From Atopobiaceae bacterium (GTDB lineage: Bacteria > Actinomycetota > Coriobacteriia > Coriobacteriales > Atopobiaceae): a stretch of DNA of 13,807 nt. Location of the stretch: positions 1-13,807 of the forward strand of contig JAFWLX010000116.1 in assembly GCA_017510875.1 (NCBI GenBank), given 5' to 3'. The position numbers and the translations under genes were made by a program. Below the pieces are notes generated by a model, which had not been told where the DNA came from, searched no databases, and saw nothing but the letters and a program-made list of their open reading frames with translations. Positions 1 through 10,200 of the stretch are shown piece after piece. Numbering within the stretch: the first letter of the stretch is position 1; every line of letters starts with the position of its first letter.

Positions 1-17
1 CGCCTACTAGTCACGAC

Positions 18-59
18 CTACGATATGGTCCCTGGGAACGTTCCCCAGGGGCCACGTAG
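18..59. terminator. Strong hairpin without a clear U-tract
   Basis: The sequence shows nested inverted repeats. CTACG at 18-22 pairs with CGTAG at 55-59, and a GC-rich core at 27-36 pairs with 44-53 (CCCTGGG against CCCAGGG plus flanking GG/CC with one G-T wobble) around a 7-base loop. No T-run follows on either strand, so it is not a canonical intrinsic terminator. It lies directly after the TGA (63-61) of the broken minus-strand frame, a position that fits a transcript end for that older gene. It could instead be a regulatory or protein-binding palindrome. Confidence 0.35.
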
Positions 60-60
60 T

Positions 61-248
61 TCACCAAAGAACACTAAGTGCATCCAAACGATCTTGCAAT
101 ACTGTTGTGAACATGGCGATCTCACGCGCATTGCAACCCAAACGCTTGGCTGCAGGTTTCCAGTAGGCAAAGGCCTCCACTACTCGTTAGCCTGTTCTGC
201 TCTAGTGTGTGGCGTTTGCTCCAAGGGGATATCATAAGAGATGACCAT
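61..248 (-). pseudogene. Possible frameshifted 3' remnant of an unidentified gene (HipA-like C-terminus is one possibility)
   Basis: Two minus-strand frames join almost end to start. The first (248 to 180) ends in ...TRAEQANE and a TAG. The second (186 to 61) continues with VVEAFAYWKPAAKRLG, then NAREIAMFTTVLQDRLDAL, and ends at a TGA. Slipping the frame by one base near 182-186 gives a continuous, protein-like amphipathic helical C-terminus. The pattern W..A..LG...REI resembles the last helices of HipA-family kinases, but only loosely, so this is inference. The upstream part would run into the plus-strand lipoprotein gene, so most of the gene would be missing. The alternative is chance coding in a short intergenic stretch. 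Confidence 0.25.
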
Positions 249-921
249 ATTTCGCAAACGGGGTCGGGGGCATGAGATGATCGGAATGCCAAGCAGGATG
301 CGGTTGGGGCGGCTGGCTGCGGTGGCGGGCGTATTGGCCCTCGTGCTTTGGTTCCTTGGCTGCGCGGGCCGTCCAACAAGTACGTCAGGGGGTCCTGGGA
401 CAACGGACGAGCTCTTCAAAGATCAGGTGAGCGACGCCAAGTTCTATGTCTTCCAGATAGGGGATCTTACGCTGACCGCAGACAACTACTATGACGTTGA
501 CGTCTCAAACGGAGAGCCGCTGCGTGACGGAAGCTTTTACCAGGTTGTTGCCGACGTGACCTACCTCAACGGCGGCGTTGCCGGATACGTGGACTTTCCC
601 CAGGTGCGGCAGGTAAAGAGCTGCACCGAGGTCTCGCCCTTTGACATGGGCTTGCCCTCCCTCAAGGACAAGACCTACGGCCTTACACTCATAGGCGACT
701 ACGCCGATGGCGACGTGCTGTTCTACGAGTGCAGCATGATGGCCGTCTGGAAGGACGGGAGCTGGCTGCACCGCTTTGACCATACGATCGAGCTGTCCGA
801 TGGCACCGTTGCCGGCGTGCGTGAGGGCGTCACAGAAGCCGATGTCCAGGCGGGCGTCCAGAGTGGCGTCCTGTCCTGCGAGGACTACTTCGCCCTGCTC
901 CCCGACAGGTCGGGCTCGTAA
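241..921 (+). CDS. Predicted lipoprotein of unknown function
   Basis: This is a 226-residue exported protein, predicted to be lipid-anchored on the outer face of the membrane. A basic N-terminus (RKRGRG, then RMRLGR) precedes a hydrophobic stretch at about residues 25-40 that ends in WFLGC. Cys41 is the likely lipidated residue; the lipobox is relaxed, with Leu at -2 and Gly at -1. A low-complexity linker (TSTSGGPGTT) follows, then a soluble domain of about 170 residues rich in Asp, Tyr and aromatic beta-type segments, with three further cysteines (KSC, YEC, LSC). I recognise no family. AAGGGG at 223-228 lies 12 bases before the ATG, a slightly long spacing; Met13 (277) or Met16 are possible alternative starts and would leave a more typical short signal peptide. 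The gene has the same orientation as the giant surface gene but is separated from it by 248 bases and an inverted-repeat element, so co-transcription is uncertain. No clear terminator follows. Confidence 0.75.
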   Translation: MTIFRKRGRGHEMIGMPSRMRLGRLAAVAGVLALVLWFLGCAGRPTSTSGGPGTTDELFKDQVSDAKFYVFQIGDLTLTADNYYDVDVSNGEPLRDGSFYQVVADVTYLNGGVAGYVDFPQVRQVKSCTEVSPFDMGLPSLKDKTYGLTLIGDYADGDVLFYECSMMAVWKDGSWLHRFDHTIELSDGTVAGVREGVTEADVQAGVQSGVLSCEDYFALLPDRSGS

Positions 922-966
922 GTTGTGCGGTACCACGATTGGTTGCTTGCCTGGCGTTTGCCGTAA

Positions 967-1072
967 GTGCGTAACTTTTGGTGATGCAGAATTTGATATA
1001 AATGACGTTTGCCCAGCTAGGAGGGCTGCGTGCACTCTCGGTCCCTTGGGTTGCCGCCCAAAAGTTACGCAC
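967..1072. mobile_element. MITE-like 106-bp element with perfect 15-bp terminal inverted repeats
   Basis: GTGCGTAACTTTTGG at 967-981 is the exact reverse complement of CCAAAAGTTACGCAC at 1058-1072. The trinucleotide TAA directly flanks both sides (964-966 and 1073-1075), as expected for a 3-bp target duplication. The interior is too short to encode a transposase. It holds an AT-rich patch with a TATAAA (997-1002) and a GC-rich half with smaller palindromes (CCC TT GGG around 1043-1050). The geometry fits a non-autonomous element mobilised in trans by an insertion-sequence transposase that makes 3-bp duplications; which family is not determinable here. Alternatively the arms form a long-stem RNA hairpin upstream of the giant gene. 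Confidence 0.5.
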
Positions 1073-1073
1073 T

Positions 1074-1169
1074 AAATGCGAGTGTGTCGGGGAGCATCCC
1101 CCGTCAGCAAAAGCTATTATAGACAGGTCAACAAACTGCACGTGAACCGCAGCAACAAGGGGTATCGCC
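1074..1169 (+). promoter_or_regulatory. Leader of the giant surface gene with SD site and a -10-like hexamer
   Basis: AAGGGG at 1157-1162 sits 7 bases before the ATG at 1170 and is a convincing ribosome binding site that fixes the start. TATTAT at 1115-1120 resembles a -10 element, but no good -35 lies 16-18 bases upstream, so the promoter call is weak. A small GGGGA/TCCCC hairpin (1089-1101) lies between the inverted-repeat element and this hexamer. An alternative -10 (TATAAA, 997-1002) lies inside the element. The RBS is well supported; the promoter position is not. Confidence 0.35.
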
Positions 1170-1265
1170 ATGGCAAAACGCAAGGGCTTAACGTGTCGTG
1201 CCTTGGGCATGGCGCTTCTTCTTTTGATGACAGCCATCTGCGCCGTGCCGCAGCTTGCGTTTGCC
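1170..1265 (+). other. Sec signal peptide of the giant protein
   Basis: Residues 1-32 have a basic n-region (MAKRKG), a hydrophobic core (ALGMALLLLMTAIC) and a small-residue cleavage motif, A-F-A before Gly33. No YSIRK or KxYKxGK motif is present. The mature protein starts with a Thr/Ser/Asp-rich beta-type sequence. Confidence 0.85.
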
Positions 1266-4200
1266 GGTACCGTTACCTATAGCGACGACGCAAGCGCAAC
1301 TCTCGACGACCCAGGCACCACCTACATCCTGCTAGGCGATGGCAGCGAGCACAAGAACAGCAATTACTTTACCGTTCCCAGCGACAAGAGCTCTGAGGCC
1401 AATCCCATCGTGGTCATCCTCGACAACGTCAATCGCAGCCAAGAGGGCGAGGACCCCGACAGCTCGTTTCTTACCATTGACAGTGGCAACTATGTCATCA
1501 TCAAGCTGCGGGGCAACAACATCATCAAGGCTGGCACGGACGACCACATCATCGATTCTGACGATGGTATGGCGGGTATTCACGTAAGCACCGACTCCAC
1601 GGTCAAGGTGACCTCCGAGGAGGGCGATGGCTCTACCGAGGGCTCCCTTGATGTTCATGGCGGTGGCGGCGACAAGTATGGCGGAGCAGGCATTGGCTCG
1701 CGCTACAACCGCAACTGTGGCACCGTCATCATTGCAGGCGGCACCATTCACGCCGAGGGCGGTCATAGCGCACCAGGCATAGGATCTGGCCGCGACGGCG
1801 TGGCTACCGACATTCGCATTACCGGCGGCAACATCTATGCCCAAGGTGGTAAGTATGCCCCTGGCGTCGGCAGCGGTGACAACGTGGGTACCGGCGAGGG
1901 CGGCGACCTGTACGACCTCTCCATCACGGGCGGCACCATCGAGGCCCATGGCGGGCACAACGCGTCCGGCATTGGCTGCAGCGAGGGTGCCCATCTGCAT
2001 GGGACCATCCTTATCGAGAATGCCACCATTACGGCGGTGGCGGGCGAGAACGGCGCCGGTATTGGCTGTGGTGACAGTGGCGACATGCTTGACAGCGGTC
2101 GCGTACTTATCAAGAGCGGAACCATCAAGGCAACCGGCGGCGAGGATGGCGCAGGCATTGGTGGCGGTGAGAGTTCCGACACCATACGCGTAGTCATCGA
2201 CCAGACCGAGGGCAGCAAGCTCTCCATCGAGGCACAGGGCGGCAAGGACGCGGCGGGCATAGGCTCGGGTGACGAGGATTGCGAACTGGTGGACATCACG
2301 CTGCGCGGTGGCACCATCGTAAGCTACGGTGGAGAGAACGGCGCTGGCATTGGCGGCGGCGACTGCGTGGACAGCATCGATATCCGTGGTACGGGCAAGA
2401 TCAGAACCTACGGTGGCCAGAACGGCTGCGGCATTGGCGGCGGCAACAACAGCGATGTGCGGGACCACCTGGTCATCGAGGGCGACTCAACTGGTGTGGG
2501 CGACCGTGGCCTGTACATATGGGCAGAGGCGGGCGCAGGTCGTAGCGAGGACAACCAGGCGGCGGCCATTGGCAGCGGCAAGGGCGGCTGCTGCAACATC
2601 ACCGTCAAGAACGCCGAGCTCGTTACCACGGCCGACAACCAAGGAGCCGACATTGGTGGCGGCAGCTACCACGTGACGCCGGGAGGCACGGTGGACACCA
2701 TCACCATCGACAACTGCAGCATCAAGTCGTACAGCAAACGCAAGGTAACTGCAGGCATTGGCGCCGGTTATGGCGCCACGGTAAACCACATCAACATCTC
2801 TAACACCGAGTATGAGGGCGGCGGCATTGGTGGCGGGCTCTTTGCCTTCAACTACGTTGGCCTTAACACCGTCAAGAGCATCACCATCACCAACTCAAAC
2901 ATCCATGCCGAGTGGGACGAGGAAAAGCCGGGAGACACGCCCGGTGACTTTGCGGGCTTCAACAAGACCCCGCTTGACCACGGTGCCGCCGGCATTGGTG
3001 CGGGCCTCTTTGGTTCCATGGGCAACATCACCATCCACGACAGCACAATCTATGCCAAGGGCTTTGGCAGTGGTGCGGGCATTGGTGGCGGAGGTGCAGG
3101 CAGCAACAGCTCGATCTTTGGCTTGGACAAGCTTGATATAGGCAACGTGGGTACCATCGAGATCTATCGCAGCTCGGTTGAGGCCTACAGTGGCTGCGCC
3201 CAGTTCAAGGACGGCACTCCCATAACGGTGGATACGGGCTACATGATCTACACCATCGACCCGGCTCAAATGGGCAGTGGCGCCGGCATTGGCTCGGGCT
3301 CGGGCTCGGGTGTGGAGGTCATCGACATCCAGGATTGCCCCAAGGTCATTGCCGACTCACACTCGGGCGCTGGCATTGGTGGCGGGCGCGGCTCCAACAT
3401 GATTGTGGGCGGCTGGGTTGACCACATCTACCTCATCAACTGTGGCGAGGTCAAGGCCACGGGCGGTAGGCTCTGTGCGGGCATTGGCACCGGTGGCGGC
3501 GACGGCCTGCGCGGACCCCAGAGCTGCGCGCTCAAGGAGATCTACATCAACAACTGCCAAAAGGTCACAGCCAAGGGTGGCGAGAGCGCGGCGGGCATCG
3601 GCTGCGGCGTTGCGTCCCCCTATGCCGATGCAGACACGCGCGGCGGCAAGACCATCACCATCATCGATAGCACCGTTACAGCCAAGGGCGGCAAGGGTGG
3701 CGCCGGCATTGGCGGCGGCCTTGAGCAGGCGCGTACGGGCATTGGCGGAGAGAACCCACCAATTCTCATCCAGGGCAACTGCCGCGTTGAGGCCTATGGT
3801 GGCGAATGCAACTACTATGACGGGGGAGCCTCGTGTGATGGCGGCGGTGCCGGCATTGGTGGCGGCAGCGATGGCGGTGCCTCTACCATCGAGATTGACA
3901 TAACCGAGGACGAGACCACGCCGCATGGCTACCTGGGCTTCCCGCAAGATTCCAACTACTACGTCTACGCCGAGGGCGGCGACGGTGCGGCGGGCATTGG
4001 TAGCGGCGGTAGCAGCTGGATGGACGCGGCGCTGGTCAAGAACAGCAACGACTCGGACAGCATCTATATCAAGAGCGGCGCGGTCTTTGCGCGCGGCGGT
4101 GGTACCTATCACGGGGCCGACAAGCGTGAATACGATGACGGTCTGTTTGTGGGTGCCGGCGCAGGCATTGGTGGCGGCTCTGCCGAGGGTACGGTTGACC

Positions 4201-7200
4201 TAGTCAAGATCACCGGCGGTTACGTGCAGGCCGAGGGCGGCAGGTCGACCGAGGGCTCAGACAAGGCAGACGACATTGGCACCGGTGGCGACTGGTCGAC
4301 CGAAGGCACCTCAGAGCGTGACAGCAGTGGCAGCCTGGTGATAGAGGATGGTACGGTGTTTGCCGACCGTGTGGTCTCCTTCTCGGGGACGCGGCGCATC
4401 ACGGGCGGCAGCGTGAGTGGCAAGATTGACGGTGCGACCGACGCCAGCGGAAGCCCGGTCTACCAGACCACGGCCAAGCTTGCCGATGCGGGTGGCACCA
4501 AGGTGAGCGTGCAAACCGCCAAGAGCTACGGCACCAACCACATCTACACCAATGGTGATGGTCGCGTTTTCCTGTACCTTAACCAGAAGGGGAGCCTTGA
4601 GGACAAGTCGCAGTGGGCCGACTTCCACGTAGGCGAGGACACGCGCCACTACATTGGCTATACGACTACCGACCATACCGGCGTGCTCAAGATGGACGGC
4701 AAAGAGGTACCCTTTGCCGATCCGGGCACCGTGCGCTACGGCGATGACTTCGACCTGAGTCTGCAGGACAGTGAGGGCTACCAGGGTGCCGAGTGGACCT
4801 TTGAGGTCACGGGCGTCGTCAAGCAAAACGACACGGGCAGCATGACCACCTCGCCCGGCGCAAAGCTGTCCCTGCATGCGGACACCTTTGGTGCCTATAC
4901 GGTGAGCGGCATCAGCCCGTACACCCCAGATGACGAGCTCTACTGGGGCTGCAAGGCACACTTTGACGGGTATGTATCTGGCGCCGATGCCGCGCCCGCC
5001 TTTACAGAAGACCCCTCAAAGGTCTACGACAGCCAACCCGTCACCGACCCCAGCGTCACCACTCCCAGCGACGGCAAGGTGACCTACACCTACTACGACA
5101 GCGAGGGCAATCAGCTCGACGGCGCTCCCACCAACGCGGGCAGCTATTCGGTCACGGCCACAGTGGCCGCAAGTGGCATCTACGCCGAGGGCAGCTGCAG
5201 CAAGAAGTTCAAGATCTCGCCGGCCCAGACCAGCATGTCCCTCTCCTTTGAGGTGGACGGTGCCGCTGTGGTCATGAAGGCGCGGGTAATGGGTCTGTAC
5301 GAGGCGGACGGAAGCGTGCACTTCCACATATACGGCAGCGGTACGTACAGCTACATACCCGACCGCGACATCAACGTCGAGGATCTGGGCAACGGCGTCT
5401 TTGCCGCCACGCTCTCTTCCGACGAGGTCGTAAGGGGCAACTATCAGATTAACGCACGCTTTGACCCCTCCGGGTTGGGCAACTATCGCAGCTCCTCAAA
5501 ATACGAGTGGCGCGACAAAGAGCTTGCCGACCGCAGCATCCTAGGGCCTGACTCCTATACGGTGACCTACGGGAGCGAGCCGTTCATGCTCGAGATGACC
5601 ACCGACCATCCAACCAAGGACAACGACAGCTGGTTCTATGACGTGAGCTATGACGCCTACGCGCAGTACGGCTTTGAGCCGGCTATCAGCGTTGAGCGCA
5701 GGACGGGCAAGGTGACGGTCAACCATGCGGGCATGGCAACCGTCAAGGTGACGCTTGACTACAACAACCGGGCCCTCTACAACAAGGCTATCAAGTACGT
5801 GACGGTAGAGGTGCTTCCAGCTCCGTTGACCGTAAGCTCGTATGCCTACATGGACGGTGCCAAGGACGAGCCCCTAACCACGGCGCACTACGGCAAGCTG
5901 GATTCGGTACGCTACGGGCTTGCCTACGGGGGCCTTGTGGGCACCGATGAGCCCGAGACCTTTACGCATGGGCATGGCTACCTGCAGGTCAAGGAGCTTC
6001 CGCAATCGGCGGGGGTAGGGGAGCATGCCATTGGCATCGAGCGTTGTACCGACACGGCCAAGCCGGTGACCATCAATGGTCAAACCTACGAGAACCTCTT
6101 TGTCTCGCGTGACTATGAGATTACCTATGCGCAGGGGACGCTGGACATCAAGAAGGCACGGCTTGCGGTTGCGGCGTGCCAGACGCAAGGTGTTTACGGC
6201 GGCGCCGAGCCTGCGTACGAGTGGGAGCTGCCTACGGCGCAGGAGGAGCACGATTGCGACGGACTGGCGCCCTGGGACAGCGCCGACACGGTCTTTGCCA
6301 CAGATCCTGCCGTGACGCTTGATGCCGAGAAGGCCGGCGGAAGCTTTGCCAGCCTTGATGCGGGCAGCTATCCTGACGTCCTTGTGCCCAGTGGTGGAAG
6401 TGCTGCCAACTACGATCTTGTGTACCTTTCCGGCACGCTGGTGGTTGACCCGGCCAACCTGGGCGATACCACGCGCTTTGAGGCCTCGGCCAGCGACACC
6501 ATCTACAACGGCCTGCGTCAAGAGCAGCCGGTGACCATTGTCGACCATGCGCGCGGCGAGGGCGTGACGCTTGCGGTAGGGCAGGACTACACGCTCGCCT
6601 ACCCTGATGCCGCGACGGATGCGGGCGAGGTTCTGGTTGTTGCCACCGGCGTGGGCAACTACACCGGCGCCCGCCAGGTAAGCTATGCCATCACGCGCGC
6701 CCCGGTGAGCGTGACAACTGAAAGCGCGTCAAAGCCCTACGATGGCACGCCGCTGACGGCGGAAGGCACGGTTGAGGGCATTGCCAAACCCGATGCGTAC
6801 ACGTTTGGCACAACGGGCTCGCAAACTCAGATTGGCTGGAGCCACAACGGCTACGAGCTTAGCTTTGCAGACGAGGCAAAGCAGGACAACTACAGCATCA
6901 CCGAGCATCTGGGCAAGCTGAGCGTGTACTCGGGCAAGATCGAGGATTGCGACGTCACGGATCCACAGGATGTCACCTACGATGGTCTAGAGCACAAGCA
7001 GGATGTCACGGTGCGCAATGCGCTGGGCCAAACCTTGGTTGAGGGCAGTGACTACGAGCTGTCGTATGTGGGCAGCCTGGTGGATGCCGGTACCGTGACG
7101 GTGAGCGTGACGGGCATCGGTGCCTACAGCAGCTCGACGGATGTCTCGTATCGTATCCTGCCAGCGCCGCTTGTTGCCAGGACCGAGAGCGCATCCAAGA

Positions 7201-10200
7201 CCTACGATGGCAAGCCGCTTGCGGCAGATGGCAAGCTGCAGGGCCTGGTCAACGGCGAGACAGCGTCCTTTGCGGTGACGGGCACCATCACCAACCCTGG
7301 TACAACCCCCAACAGCTACACGCTCACATGGGACGGTTCGGCCAAGCAGGCCAACTATGAGCTTGCCGAGGATGTGGGCACCCTTACTGTGGTGGCCAAC
7401 ATCAACGAGCACAACACCATCGAAGCCAGTGACTATCGGGGCGTCTACGATGGCGCGGAGCATGCCATTCAAGGCGCGGCAACCATACCTGGTTCGACCA
7501 TTTCCTACAGCACGGATGGCGGCAAGACCTGGTCCTTCGAGGCGCCGGTGTTCAAGGACGCAACCGTACAGGACGTAAAGGTCCTCATCCGCGCCGACCA
7601 CGTGGGATACCTCTATGGCAGCGCTCAGAAGACGGTGGTGGTACGCATCGCTCCTGCCACGCTGACCGTGACCACCAAGAGTGCCGATAGGGTTTATGAC
7701 GGCCAGACGCTCACGGCCGAAGGAAGCATCTCTGGCTGGGTGGCTGGCGAAGGGGCGCCCTTTGCCGTGGTTGGAGCGCAGACGCATGCCGGCGGCATGG
7801 CAAACGGCTATCAGATTGCTTGGGATGACGTGGCGGCTACTGCCAAGCAGAGTAACTACCAGCTGCAAGAGGACCTGGGTACGTTGACGGTCACACCAGC
7901 ACCGGCGCGGCTTACCACGCAGAGTGCCACCAAAGCCTACGATGGCAATGCCCTGACGGCACCGGGTGGCCTTGAAGGCTTGATGGAAGGCGAGACGGCT
8001 GTTGTCCAGGTAACGGGCACGCAGACCGAGGTGGGCTCGAGCGCTAATGCCGCCCGAATCCTGTGGGAGGGCACGGCGCGCGAGGCAGACTACAGTGTGA
8101 GCACCTCCATCGGCACCCTTGAGGTCACCGCATGCGAGGAGCCCATTACCATCACAGCCCCGTCCGTCTCCAAGCCCTATGACGGCACGCCTTTGGTGGC
8201 CGACGGATCGGACCAGGCCAATCCTGTAGTGGTCAGCGGTCTTATCGAAGGCTTTACGCTGCAGGCTGTGGTACAGGGCTCGCAGACGGCGGTGGGAAGC
8301 TCGGCCAACACCATCAGCTCTTATGTCATCCGCAACGCCGCCGGCGAGGACAGAACGAGCAGCTTTGCCCAGGTCACGCTGGTAGACGGCACGCTCACCG
8401 TCACGCAGGCGCCGGGCAAGATCGAGTTTGTCCAGAGCCCCACAAAGGTCTATGACGCAAAGCCTGCGGCTGACCCGCAGGTGAGCTACCTAGGCAACGG
8501 AACCCTGTCCTTTACTTACTTTGACGCCACAGGCACCAAACTTGCGGGTGCTCCCACCAACGCCGGTACCTATGAGGTCGAGGCTCGCGTGGCCCAGACA
8601 ACAGAATACGCGGCGGCATCCGAGCGTCTGGCGTTTGTCATAACGCCGGCTCCTACAACCGTGAGGCTCGCCCTTGCCCAAAAGGGCACATCGGCCACCG
8701 CGACGGCCAACGTCGAGGGGCTCTACGCAGCAGAGGGTACTGTGACCTTCTTTGTGAACAACACGCAGGTGGGAGAGCCCATTGCAGTTACCAAGGATGC
8801 CGAGGGCCAGATGCTGGCAGCCATGACATTCGGTGACGTGCCTACGGGCAGTTATACGGTGCGTGCGGACTTTACGCCCGCCACGGGCAACTACGCCAGC
8901 TCCAGCGCCAGCAAGGTGGGCAACAAGGACCTTGCCACGCGCGAGATAGCAGGCCAGACCCAGCGCACGGCAACCTACGGTGATGCTGCCTTTACGCTTG
9001 ACCTCTCGGCAAAAGACGATTGTGTGACCCCGCAAGACAGCTGGACGTACGCGGTGGTCTACGATGCCTACTCTACGATGGGCTTTGAGCCGGCAGTGAG
9101 CGTGGCCGATGACGGTACCGTCACCGTGTTGCATGCGGGCACGGCCGTTATCGAGGCAACGCTCAGTGATGGTGAGAACACCTATCAAGACGCCTCGCTC
9201 TACGTGGCCGTGCAAGTAAGCCCGGCCAATCTGACCGTGCGCTCGCAGGCTTATGCCAAGGGCACAGCGGTTGACGCTGCCGTCTATGGCAAGCTCTCCT
9301 CGCTTACCTATGGCCTTACCTACAAGGGGCTTGTTGCAGCAGACGAGCAAGCCCAAGACGTGACCCATGGTCACGGCACGCTTGAGGCGGTGCCGGTTGA
9401 CCCGGCAAGCGAGGTGCGCAACGAGGCATATCCCATCGAAATCCGCCAGGTGGGTGCGTCCCTGACCATAGGTGACACGACGTATGACAACGTGTTTGTG
9501 GCGCGCGACTATGCCATTACCTACCAGCCGGGCTCGCTTGTGGTTACCCCGGCAGACCTGTCAGATGACGCACGCTTTGCGGCCTCTGCGGCAGATGTCC
9601 TCTACTCTGGTCTTGCCCAAGAACAGCCCGCGCAGGTTACCGACCTTGCTGCGCCTTCTGAACAGACCTTGGAAGAGGACCGTGACTACACGCTTGCGTA
9701 CGAGGGTGACACAACCAACGTGGGACAGGTTGAGGTCACCGTAACCGGCAAGAACAACTACACGGGTACGTGCACGTGCTCGTATCGCATTCAACCGGCA
9801 ACACTGACCGCAGCTACGGGCAGTGCCACCAAGCAATACGATGGAGCGCCCCTTACGGCCGCAGGAACGCTTGAGGGCTTGGTGGCCAATGAGACCGCGA
9901 CGCTTGTTACCACGGGTGCACAGACTACGCCCGGCAACTCGCCCAACACCTACCGCATTGTGTGGGACGGTACGGCCAAGCAGGCTAACTATCAGGTGCG
10001 CGCCACGTTGGGAACTCTGACGGTGGTTCCCAGCCAAGCTCCGGTCATACTGACGGCTCCCTCGACGTCCAAGACCTATGACGGCACGCCGCTTGTTGCC
10101 ACCGATCCCGTAACAGCCAACGGCTTGCCCCAGGGCTTTGAGGTAAGGGCAAATGTCTTGGGGTCTCAGCTTGACGTGGGGGTCAGCGCCAGCGTGGTGG

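Noticed and set aside
25..237. 70-codon plus-strand open frame before the lipoprotein gene
   Set aside because: No ribosome binding site, starts inside a hairpin and has an unusual Cys-rich composition; the opposite strand looks more protein-like.
505..1035. 176-codon minus-strand open frame opposite the lipoprotein gene
   Set aside because: The plus-strand frame has a signal peptide, lipobox and protein-like composition; the minus frame has none and runs into the inverted-repeat element.
1332..2468. 378-codon minus-strand open frame with many Ala/Val/Asp
   Set aside because: It is the mirror of the Gly/Ile/Thr-rich repeat array; its apparent repeats are only the complement of those codons.
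1662..4332. CRISPR array or tandem DNA repeat
   Set aside because: The periodicity is in the encoded protein; DNA units vary in length and sequence, and there is no constant repeat-spacer layout.
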